Assembly: GCA_038244055.1 (NCBI GenBank)
Contig: JBBRTW010000082.1
Location: 1-19,509, forward strand
Reading direction: 5' to 3'
DNA length: 19,509 bases
Source: DASPKW01 sp038244055
GTDB lineage: Bacteria > Planctomycetota > Phycisphaerae > Tepidisphaerales > Tepidisphaeraceae
Under the pieces are notes generated by a model, which saw only the letters and a program-made list of their open reading frames with translations, was not told the origin of the DNA and searched no databases. The position numbers and the translations under genes are program-made. Positions within the stretch are counted from its first letter, which is position 1. Every line of letters starts with the position of its first letter. Of this stretch, positions 12,794-19,509 are shown piece by piece.

Positions 12794-15523
12794 ATGGGAA
12801 TCGGCGCATCCAGACACTTTCCACTCGGCCGGCGCGGCAGGCTGGTCGAGGCCGCGCGCCGGGGCATGATCGAGCCTCTGGAATCGCGGGTGATGCTGAC
12901 GACGTGGGGCGCATTTCCGACATTGACCGGCCAGGCGGCGGCCGCGGCGGCGCATCCAACCGTCACCGGCGCGGGTTACGCGATCGCCGTTCTCGATACG
13001 GGTGTCGATTACATGCATCCATCCCTGGGCGGGGGTTTTGGTCCGGGGTTCAAGGTCGAAGCGGGTTGGGATTTCGTCGATAACGATCCCGACCCGATGG
13101 ACACTGATGGTCATGGGACGGGCACGGCCAGCGCGGCCGCCGCGCTGCCCTTCACCTACGGCGGCGCGGAATACCAGGGGGCCGCGCCGGGGGCGCATCT
13201 AATCGCCCTGCGGACGGATGATGGCACGTTCGGCTGGAACAAGGAAGCGCCGTACATCGAGCAGGCGCTGCAATGGGTCATCGCCAATGCATCAACGTAC
13301 AACATCGTTTCGGTCAACATCTCCAACGGCAAGAGCCATTACTCCGCGGAGACGGCATTAGCGCCCTGCAGCGATGAATTCGCGACACTGGCCTCGATGG
13401 GCATCGTCATCACTTCTTCGAGCGGCAACGATGGCGTGCAGGTTCCCTATGGCGTGGAGTATCCCGGCGCGGATCCGAACGTCTATGCCATCGGATCGAT
13501 CAACTCCAGCGATGTGATTTCCACCTTCACCGAGCGCGGGGCGCTGATGGATCTTCTGGCCCCGGGGGAAAACGTGCCGCTGCCCTACTGGCTTTCACCG
13601 CTCGCCAATCCCTCGGCGTCGAACCGGCACATTTATCTGGCCGCCACGGGCACCAGTTTCGCATCGCCCTATGTCGCGGGGGCGGTGGCGCTGATCAAGC
13701 AGGTCGATCCCTCGCTGACCGGGCAGGAGATCATCTCCATCCTCAGCCGCTCGGGCGTCGCCAACTACGATGGCGACCATGAAGCCGCGCCGGTTACGGG
13801 GCTGACCTGGCCGCGCGTGAGCATTTCGGCCGCCATCAACATGGCCTATGCCGAGCGCGATGATAATCGCGAGGAGAATGACATTTTGAGCGCCGCCTCA
13901 GCGCTGACATTCACCAATGACACGGCATCGGCCTCGGGCCTGAAGCTTCTGCTGAGCGATGCCGATTTCTACAAGTTCACGCTCTCCACAGACTCGGACG
14001 TTGATTTTGCCATAAGCTCCAACGGCTCTTTCACGCCGACATGGGATCTTCTCGATTCCGGGGGAACGCTGCTCAAGCATCTGTCATCGAGCGATGCCGT
14101 GCGCCTGTCGGCCGGGACGTACAACCTCCGCGTCAACGCGCCGGCCGCGACGCTGGATGGAGACTACTCGATCAATATCGACCGCACGCCCGATGATGCA
14201 CTGAATAATCATTCCACGGCCACGGCGACTCCGATTACGCTGAGCGGCGGGTCGGGGGGCGTTTCAAATCTCAACATGCTGGCGGGGCTGGATGACTATT
14301 TCAGCTTCACGCTCGCAGGCACCAATGATGTGGACCTGGGCATCAACTTCGCCGGATCGACGCCCGATCCGGGGGCGCAGTTGCTCGATACCAATGGCAA
14401 TCTGATCGCCAACTATTCCAGCGGCGCGCTCTCGAGGCGGCTGACGGCCGGGCGGTATTTGATCCGCGTCTACTCGGCCGTCACGCTCGATTCGACTTAC
14501 TCGGTTTCGGTCGATGCCACCCCCTATGTCGCGCCGCCAGTGGTCGTTCCGGGAACCAACGGCACCGGCAACGGCATCGCCTACGATTCCACCGGCAAGC
14601 TCCACTTCGCCTGGTTCGATGAATCCACCGGCACGCTGAAATACGCCGTCCGCAGCGCCGCCAATGTCTGGGGCGCGGTGCAGACGATCGATGCGAACCC
14701 GCTCACCGGCCAGTTCGTTTCGCTCTCGCTGGACCCCCAGGGCCGGCCGGGCGTGGCCTATCTCGATTCGTACAACGCCGATCTCAAGTACGCGCACTGG
14801 ACCGGTTCGGCCTGGAGCGTGCAATTGGTCGACTCCAATAAGATCACAGGGTATTACCCTTCACTCAAGTACGATGCCGCCGGGCGGCCGGTGATCTCGT
14901 ACTACTACAAGACCGGCGGCGATCTGCGCGTGGCGGTTGGCGATACCTCCACCGGCGCGAACTGGACCATCACCGCCATTGATACCGGCAATGATGTCGG
15001 CCGATATTCCAGCCTGGCGCTGAACCTCGCCACCGGCCGATGGGCAACGGCCTATGAAGACACCACCACCGGCCATTTCAAATACGCCGAGCAGGGCAAA
15101 TCCGCCTGGGCCCTCTACATGGCCGACTCCACCACCAAATACGGCGGCGGATTCATTTCGCTCGCCTTCAGCCCGATCACCCATCGCCCGGCCATGAGCT
15201 ATTACGATGCGTTCAACGCCGATCTGAAGTATGCCACCTTCAATGGTTCGACGTGGTCGCCGCGCGCGGTGGCCACCAAGGGATCGGTGGGGCTGTACTC
15301 CAATCTGCTGATCGACCCCGGCAACGGCGCGGCCGACATTCTTTATTATTCCAAGACGTCCGATGCCGTGATGCACGCAGGCTCAAACGCGGCCGGCAGC
15401 ACCTGGGCCTTCTCCACCACCGCCACCGCGGCCGGGCGCTGGATCAGCCGGGCGGTGGATGATTCGGACAACCAGACGATCGCCCTGCTTAAGGGAAGCG
15501 ATCTGGAGATTGTCGATCTGTGA
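12794..15523 (+). CDS. Secreted subtilisin-like protease (S8) with PPC-like and beta-propeller domains
   Basis: About 909 residues. The N-terminus carries the LEPR-XLL-type motif LESRVMLT (29-36). The peptidase S8 domain (about 55-350) has a complete catalytic triad: D68 in AVLDTG, H107 in DGHGTG and S288 in GTSFASP, with oxyanion-hole N212 in SSGND. Two PPC-like beta-sandwich domains follow (about 356-460 and 465-560), then six to seven repeats of about 45-50 residues (about 575-905) containing SL-x-D-x-x-GRP, Y-D-x-x-NADLKYA and WS-x-x-x-VD, which predict a beta-propeller. It is probably an extracellular or surface protease with a binding propeller. The start is uncertain: the ATG at 12794 has GGGAG only three bases upstream, and in-frame ATGs at 12749 and 12710 have no better site. 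Confidence 0.86.
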   Translation: MGIGASRHFPLGRRGRLVEAARRGMIEPLESRVMLTTWGAFPTLTGQAAAAAAHPTVTGAGYAIAVLDTGVDYMHPSLGGGFGPGFKVEAGWDFVDNDPDPMDTDGHGTGTASAAAALPFTYGGAEYQGAAPGAHLIALRTDDGTFGWNKEAPYIEQALQWVIANASTYNIVSVNISNGKSHYSAETALAPCSDEFATLASMGIVITSSSGNDGVQVPYGVEYPGADPNVYAIGSINSSDVISTFTERGALMDLLAPGENVPLPYWLSPLANPSASNRHIYLAATGTSFASPYVAGAVALIKQVDPSLTGQEIISILSRSGVANYDGDHEAAPVTGLTWPRVSISAAINMAYAERDDNREENDILSAASALTFTNDTASASGLKLLLSDADFYKFTLSTDSDVDFAISSNGSFTPTWDLLDSGGTLLKHLSSSDAVRLSAGTYNLRVNAPAATLDGDYSINIDRTPDDALNNHSTATATPITLSGGSGGVSNLNMLAGLDDYFSFTLAGTNDVDLGINFAGSTPDPGAQLLDTNGNLIANYSSGALSRRLTAGRYLIRVYSAVTLDSTYSVSVDATPYVAPPVVVPGTNGTGNGIAYDSTGKLHFAWFDESTGTLKYAVRSAANVWGAVQTIDANPLTGQFVSLSLDPQGRPGVAYLDSYNADLKYAHWTGSAWSVQLVDSNKITGYYPSLKYDAAGRPVISYYYKTGGDLRVAVGDTSTGANWTITAIDTGNDVGRYSSLALNLATGRWATAYEDTTTGHFKYAEQGKSAWALYMADSTTKYGGGFISLAFSPITHRPAMSYYDAFNADLKYATFNGSTWSPRAVATKGSVGLYSNLLIDPGNGAADILYYSKTSDAVMHAGSNAAGSTWAFSTTATAAGRWISRAVDDSDNQTIALLKGSDLEIVDL

Positions 15524-15536
15524 GAATCAGGCCGAG

Positions 15537-15980
15537 CTACTTCGGCTCGACCCCGGCCGGCTTGGGCGAGAACGTGCGCACGAAATTGATCACCTGCCAG
15601 CGCTGGTCTTCGCTGAGCAGTTTCTCGACGCTGGGCATGGGGGTTTTGCCTTCGGTCAGCTTCCAGAAGAGCGCGCCATCGCTCTGCTCCCAGAGCTTGG
15701 GATTGGCCAGATCGCCGGGCTTGACCTGAAGATCCTTGGCGGCCGGGCCATCGCCCTTGCCGGTTTCACCGTGGCAGGAGAGGCACTCCTTGGTATATGC
15801 GGCCTTCCCCGCGGCGATCGAGGCCGCATCCGATGCCACCGGGTTTTTCTTCTTCGACGCCCGCGCCGGAGCCTTCCATTCACCACCGGCCGGAGCGTCC
15901 GCCGCATTACCCGCGCCGGCAAACGCCAGCACGATCAAGCCCACACACAACGCCGCGGAAATCCTCATGATTCGATTCAT
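15537..15980 (-). CDS. Periplasmic monoheme cytochrome c (last gene of redox operon)
   Basis: A 147-residue class I cytochrome c. The signal peptide covers residues 1-26 (cleavage near GNA-AD). Heme attachment is at CLSCH (C66, C69, H70), and M115 in KTPMPS is the likely sixth ligand. RWQVINFVRTF (127-137) is the usual C-terminal helix. A Lys/Ala-rich linker (about 35-50) precedes the heme domain. AAGGA lies eight bases before the ATG, which overlaps the stop of the preceding gene by four bases (ATGA). As the soluble end of the operon it is inferred to exchange electrons with the NrfD/iron-sulfur part. It converges on the subtilase gene, with 13 bases between them. Confidence 0.9.
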   Translation of the reverse strand: MNRIMRISAALCVGLIVLAFAGAGNAADAPAGGEWKAPARASKKKNPVASDAASIAAGKAAYTKECLSCHGETGKGDGPAAKDLQVKPGDLANPKLWEQSDGALFWKLTEGKTPMPSVEKLLSEDQRWQVINFVRTFSPKPAGVEPK

Positions 15981-16513
15981 TTGCGCAGTCCTTCCTGTCT
16001 GATTTTGAACAACTGAAAGAGAACGTAGAAAAACGCCAGCCAGATTCCGCCGGTCAGCACGGAGATGCTGCCGATCAACTCCAGCGGAGCGCGCGGCGCA
16101 AACAGCGCCCGGGGCAGTTCCTGGTCGGTATCGATCACCACTGTCGCGCCGTTGAAAGTTCCATGGGCTTCGGCGGCCGCGTATTTCGGACCCGCTTTGA
16201 TCATGGCGACGATTGAGACCTCTCCCGATTCGCCACCGGGCAGATCGGCCGGAAACGCAGTCGCGGCGGTGCCGTCATCGAGCGTCTTCTCGTGGCCGAG
16301 GGCCAGTTGGCCGAAGGTTCGCTGGGCGAAGAACTGCACATCCGCATCCTCAAGCGGCTTGCCGTCGATGGTGACCTTGGCCACCAGGACCGCTTTGCCA
16401 TCCTCAGTGGATTTTGACAGCGCGATAATGGGAGTCGGCAACGCCTGGGCTGATACCGTGATGAGCATCAATACCAACGAATGCAATCCGAGTGCTCCGC
16501 GTTTGAACTTCAT
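15977..16513 (-). CDS. Membrane-anchored periplasmic protein of redox operon, unknown family
   Basis: A 178-residue protein with an N-terminal signal peptide (about 1-24, ending near SAQA-LP), a beta-sandwich-like periplasmic domain (about 25-140; for example VLVAKVTIDGKPLEDADVQF and GEVSIVAMIKAGPKY), and one C-terminal transmembrane helix (about 145-170) with a short basic tail on the cytoplasmic side. There are no cysteines or heme motifs, so it is not itself a redox carrier. The ATG at 16513 is preceded by GGGAGGTG six bases away and overlaps the NrfD stop by four bases (ATGA); its own stop overlaps the cytochrome start the same way. It is likely an accessory or structural subunit of the complex. 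I do not recognise the family. Confidence 0.82.
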   Translation of the reverse strand: MKFKRGALGLHSLVLMLITVSAQALPTPIIALSKSTEDGKAVLVAKVTIDGKPLEDADVQFFAQRTFGQLALGHEKTLDDGTAATAFPADLPGGESGEVSIVAMIKAGPKYAAAEAHGTFNGATVVIDTDQELPRALFAPRAPLELIGSISVLTGGIWLAFFYVLFQLFKIRQEGLRK

Positions 16514-17871
16514 GCCGCACCTCCCGACTTGGCATGGCCGGCATGCATTTCCTTCATCTCCCACATCGATACGGAGGGGAACAGTTTCACCAGCATGGTG
16601 TAGAGCAGGCAGAAGACCGCCAGCGATCCGGCCACCAGCGACCACTCCACCCAGGTCGGGTAATACACGGGAATCTGCCCCTGCCACGGCGGGAAGAAAG
16701 TCGTATTCAGTGTCGGCAGGATGATGATGTATCGTTTGATCCACATCCCCAAATTGACCAGGATCGACGCGATGAAAATCCCGCGCACGGTGCGCGTCGC
16801 CGGAATAACCAGCATGAAGAGCGGGATGATCAGCCCGACGATCACCACGAACCAGAAGGTCCAGGCGAACCCGCCCTTGAGCACCGCGAAGAGCAGCCTC
16901 CGCTCGGCCGGTTGCTTGACGTAGCCCGGGCCCATGTACTCATTGACCATGAAATAGAGGTAGGCCAGGCAGAAGACCAGCAGCAGCAGGCCGAGCTTGC
17001 GGAAATGGTCGGCCGTGATGAAGCGCTCCAGATGCAGGAACCGGCGGAAGAGCGCCACCGCCGTGATGACCGCCGCCAGTCCGGAATAGAGCGCCCCGAC
17101 GACAAAGTCCGGGCCGATGATGGTGGAATGCCAGCCCGGCCGCAGTGTCATGCCGAAGATCCAGCTCGTCACCGTGTGGATCGAAATCGCCACGGGGATG
17201 ATCACGATCGCCATCACCAGGATAGACCGCTCCAGGCGCTTGTGCTGGGCGGGGGTATTTTTCCATCCCAGGGCCAGGATTTTGTAGAGGCGCTGCCGCC
17301 ATTTCGGAAAATGCGCCCCGTTGTCGCGCAGGACCGCCAGATCGGGGATCAGGGGCAGGTAGAGATATAAGAAGCTGCCCGCAAGGTAGGTGTTGAGCGA
17401 GATCACATCCCACAGAATTGGCGAGGGCAGTCGCCCGTACACCAGCACATGCCAGAAGCGGTCCGGACGGCCCATGTCCATGATGACCATCGGCGCGGCT
17501 ACCAGAAGGGCGCAGAGGGTGATCCCCTCCGCCAGTCGGGTGATGGGCGCGCGCCAGCCCGCGCCGGTCAGGCGCAGCATCGCGGAGATCAATGTCCCGG
17601 CCATGCTGATGCCGATCCAGAACACGAAGTTGACGATGTACAAACCCCAGGAGATGTAGTCGTTCAGCGCGGTGGCCGCCAGGCCGCGCACCAACTGCGT
17701 GATGTATGCGGCCGTCGCCACGCCGATGACCAGCAGCAGCGCCAGGACCCAGATTTTCCCGCCGCGCTTGAGCGGCGCCAGAGTCTGGATCAGGAAGGTC
17801 GATTCCTCATCCAACGGCTCGACGGGCGGATTCGCGGCGACACCCAACATGCTCGGATCGATCGCGCTCAC
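16510..17871 (-). CDS. NrfD/PsrC-family quinone-interacting membrane subunit
   Basis: A 453-residue polytopic membrane protein with about ten hydrophobic helices. It matches the NrfD/PsrC family, whose members (PsrC, NrfD, ActC of alternative complex III) bind quinone and pass electrons to or from a periplasmic iron-sulfur subunit. Family-like features: YISWGLYIVNFVFWIGIS (about 72-89), MVIMDMGRPDRFWHVLVYG (about 128-146), AISIHTVTSWIFG (about 239-251) and NEYMGPGY (about 317-324). The GTG at 17871 overlaps the stop of the iron-sulfur gene (GTGA) and has AAGGAG seven bases upstream; the ATG seven codons later is less favoured. The length and conserved GRPDR-type loop favour ActC-like over the shorter NrfD proteins. 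Confidence 0.9.
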   Translation of the reverse strand: MSAIDPSMLGVAANPPVEPLDEESTFLIQTLAPLKRGGKIWVLALLLVIGVATAAYITQLVRGLAATALNDYISWGLYIVNFVFWIGISMAGTLISAMLRLTGAGWRAPITRLAEGITLCALLVAAPMVIMDMGRPDRFWHVLVYGRLPSPILWDVISLNTYLAGSFLYLYLPLIPDLAVLRDNGAHFPKWRQRLYKILALGWKNTPAQHKRLERSILVMAIVIIPVAISIHTVTSWIFGMTLRPGWHSTIIGPDFVVGALYSGLAAVITAVALFRRFLHLERFITADHFRKLGLLLLVFCLAYLYFMVNEYMGPGYVKQPAERRLLFAVLKGGFAWTFWFVVIVGLIIPLFMLVIPATRTVRGIFIASILVNLGMWIKRYIIILPTLNTTFFPPWQGQIPVYYPTWVEWSLVAGSLAVFCLLYTMLVKLFPSVSMWEMKEMHAGHAKSGGAA

Positions 17872-18809
17872 TTCTTTGCTCCTTCGGCCGGGCCGGGATA
17901 TGAGCGGTTCTTGGGGGGCAGGTAATAGAGGCGCGGCTCGGTGCCCAGTTCCTCCAGGGCCCGGTAGCCTGCGTTATCCTTGAGCAATTTCGTAAGCCGC
18001 ACGGTCTCACCCAGCCCATTGGTGACGGCGTCTTCGTTCTGATCGCCGAAGTAGATCACGCCCATCGGACAGACCGCCGCGCAGGCCGGCAGTTTTCCGA
18101 CCCGCGCCATGTCCGGGCACCAGTCGCATTTCTCGACCGTCCCCACCCGCCGCGGAACGCCGCTCTCCGGCGAATAGGGCAGGGCCTGAACTTCGGGCGT
18201 CTCATTCGGATGCCCCCAGTTGAATACCCGCACCGAGTAGGGACAGGCCGCCATGCAGAAGCGGCAGCCGATGCAGCGGTCATTATCCACCAGCACCAGC
18301 CCGTCGCTGCGCTTGTAAGTCGCATCGACCGGGCAGACTTTCGTGCAGGGAGGGTTATCGCAGTGGAAGCATGGCTGGGGCATGAAGTACGGCGCGGAAT
18401 TCTGCGAGTCCTTCTGCCGCAGCACCTTGAGCCACTTGCGCCCCGGCGGGATGAAGTGCATCTTCTCGCATCCCTCCATGCAGTGCCCGCAACCGTCGCA
18501 CTTGGCGAGATCGATGACCATCACCCACTTGCGGCCCTTGATGCCCAGCCGCGATTCGTCGCAGACCTCCTTGCGGCTCTTCGCCTGCCCGGCGCTATTG
18601 AGGAACACGACCTGATGGTCGTGCGTCAGCGCCGGCCCGCTCGAACAACATGGCGCGGCGGATTCTTTGACGGGCTCCTTTGCTTCCGCATCCGCCGGGG
18701 TGGTTTCTCCGAGCGCTCTGGAAAGCAATTGCTGCCCGCCCGCCAATCCTGCGGCCGCACCGGCCGCCAACAACCCGTTGCGTAACAACTTGCGCCGATC
18801 AGGATTCAT
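17868..18809 (-). CDS. Tat-exported four-cluster [4Fe-4S] ferredoxin-type subunit (first gene of redox operon)
   Basis: A 313-residue electron-transfer protein of the NrfC/PsrB/DmsB/HybA kind. A twin-arginine signal (DRRKLLRNGLL, residues 4-14) and an Ala/Gly-rich segment indicate folded export to the periplasmic face. Sixteen cysteines form four cluster motifs: C104/C107/C110/C114, C147/C150/C155/C159, C179/C182/C185/C189 and C228/C231/C243/C247; each family cluster draws its fourth cysteine from a partner motif. An extra CC pair (54-55) lies in the linker. The ATG at 18809 has GGAAAG nine bases upstream and is preferred over an in-frame TTG two codons earlier. It is coupled by a 4-base overlap to the NrfD-type gene, its expected partner. 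No catalytic molybdopterin subunit precedes it. Confidence 0.92.
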   Translation of the reverse strand: MNPDRRKLLRNGLLAAGAAAGLAGGQQLLSRALGETTPADAEAKEPVKESAAPCCSSGPALTHDHQVVFLNSAGQAKSRKEVCDESRLGIKGRKWVMVIDLAKCDGCGHCMEGCEKMHFIPPGRKWLKVLRQKDSQNSAPYFMPQPCFHCDNPPCTKVCPVDATYKRSDGLVLVDNDRCIGCRFCMAACPYSVRVFNWGHPNETPEVQALPYSPESGVPRRVGTVEKCDWCPDMARVGKLPACAAVCPMGVIYFGDQNEDAVTNGLGETVRLTKLLKDNAGYRALEELGTEPRLYYLPPKNRSYPGPAEGAKK

Positions 18810-19119
18810 GATCAACTACTTTCCAACATCGCAAAATCGACATCGCGCCGCGCCGCACAAACGCCGCGCGAACAATCGATGGTAGCACGTCTGCGCATGT
18901 CGCAACGCGCGTAAATAGATAATTGCATCCATTTAGTGCGGGTCTCCGGCGGACTCATCGCAGCTTCATGAATTTCGCGGCCGAAAAGCGCAGGCACGCA
19001 TCCAGCGGCTGACTGGCAACTCCCCATCCCCCTCGCCGGGGGTCCACTGGGGACAGGGGAGCGATGTGTGCTACAATCGGGCGAGCAGATAGACCTTGAA
19101 AGCCCGTTTTGGAGTCCCT
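18810..19119. other. Divergent control region between the redox operon and ribB
   Basis: No protein gene is seen. The redox operon reads leftward and ribB rightward, so both promoters should lie here. A nested hairpin is present: outer CTCCCC/GGGGAG (19020-19025 and 19056-19061), inner CCCCC/GGGGG (19028-19032 and 19038-19042). A possible -10 box TACAAT (19072-19077) precedes ribB, but no convincing -35 is visible. GGAG (19111-19114) is the ribB ribosome binding site. I looked for an FMN riboswitch and did not find its conserved blocks. Confidence 0.5.
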
Positions 19120-19509
19120 ATGCCGTTTGCGCCCATTCCGGAGATACTCGAAGAACTCAAGGCCGGCCGGCCGATTGTGCTGGTGGATGATGAGGATCGC
19201 GAGAACGAGGGGGATGTGGTTTTCGCCGCCCAGTTCGTCAAGCCCGATGATGTGAATTTCATGGCCAAGCACGCCCGCGGCGTGATCTGCCTGGCGCTGA
19301 CCAACGAGCAGTGCGACAAGCTTCGCCTGCATCCGCAGACCCATATCAATACCGCGCAACTGGGGACGGCTTTCACCGTGACGGTCGATGCCCATCCGCG
19401 CTTCGGCGCGACCACCGGCGTTTCGGCCAAGGACCGCGCGACGACGATCCAGGTGGCCATCGCCGATGATGCCCAGCCGCAGGATCTGCTTCGGCCGGGG
19501 CACATGAAC
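19120..19509 (+). CDS. ribB: 3,4-dihydroxy-2-butanone 4-phosphate synthase (3' end outside window)
   Basis: The first 130 residues of RibB, which makes 3,4-dihydroxy-2-butanone 4-phosphate from ribulose 5-phosphate for riboflavin synthesis. Diagnostic motifs are VDDEDRENEGD (22-32), the acidic metal-binding loop; ARGVICLAL (52-60); FTVTVDA; TTGVSAKDRATTI; and RPGHM at the window edge. GGAG five bases before the ATG supports the start. The gene is cut by the window end, so it cannot be told whether it is RibB alone or a RibBA fusion with GTP cyclohydrolase II. Confidence 0.93.
   Translation, partial: MPFAPIPEILEELKAGRPIVLVDDEDRENEGDVVFAAQFVKPDDVNFMAKHARGVICLALTNEQCDKLRLHPQTHINTAQLGTAFTVTVDAHPRFGATTGVSAKDRATTIQVAIADDAQPQDLLRPGHMN

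Noticed and set aside
16534..17370. A 278-codon plus-strand frame rich in Arg, His, Gln and Asp
   Set aside because: Antisense of the membrane helices of the NrfD-like gene; composition and lack of motifs mark it as a shadow.
18810..19119. FMN riboswitch upstream of ribB
   Set aside because: The conserved FMN-element sequence blocks were not found, and the predicted leader after the possible -10 box is under 50 bases.

Overview
The window looks like chromosomal DNA from a GC-rich planctomycete (phylum Planctomycetota; class Phycisphaerae is possible but not shown). The evidence is a PEP-CTERM tail on a secreted esterase, two secreted proteins with the planctomycete LEPR-XLL-type N-terminus (LESLETRRMLSA and LESRVMLT), a decayed fragment of a DUF1549-type planctomycete protein, and dispersed intergenic palindromes of the kind often mistranslated as HGQDARAT-like peptides. 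No phage genes, transposases, CRISPR arrays, tRNAs or rRNAs were seen.

Layout. 1-1036: a Tat-exported Gfo/Idh/MocA oxidoreductase (minus, running off the left edge), a heptanucleotide tandem repeat, and a lone STAS-domain protein (minus). 1287-5322 (plus): a PEP-CTERM SGNH esterase, a cluster of 29-bp-period repeats, an ArgD-like aminotransferase and a lipoprotein of unknown function. 5408-5932 (minus): a small secreted protein converging on the lipoprotein. 6179-9051 (plus): a metallophosphoesterase, a repeat-filled gap, a Yip1-like membrane protein and a class I methyltransferase. 9052-9992 has no intact protein gene. It holds a strongly structured RNA gene with its own promoter and intrinsic terminator, whose fold fits 6S RNA, followed by a DUF1549 remnant. 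9993-10706 (plus): a LEPR-XLL/RTX-repeat protein. 10857-12396: rsmG (minus) and an SDR oxidoreductase (plus), divergent. 12794-15523 (plus): a large LEPR-XLL subtilase with two PPC-like domains and a predicted beta-propeller. 15537-18809 (minus): a tightly coupled four-gene redox operon. 19120 to the end (plus): the start of ribB.

How the genes work together. The clearest functional unit is the redox operon, read in the order Tat-exported four-cluster [4Fe-4S] protein, NrfD/PsrC-type quinone-binding membrane protein, a single-helix anchored periplasmic protein of unknown family, and a monoheme cytochrome c. Each junction is a 4-base stop/start overlap (GTGA or ATGA). The parts suggest electron transfer between the quinone pool and periplasmic cytochrome c, related to NrfCD/PsrBC modules and alternative complex III, but no molybdopterin or multiheme catalytic subunit is encoded beside it. 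The secreted proteins (esterase, RTX protein, subtilase) look like cell-surface or extracellular enzymes that use two planctomycete-type sorting tags. The remaining genes are ordinary metabolism or RNA modification with no evident operon links.

All identifications rest on reading motifs by eye. No database search was run.
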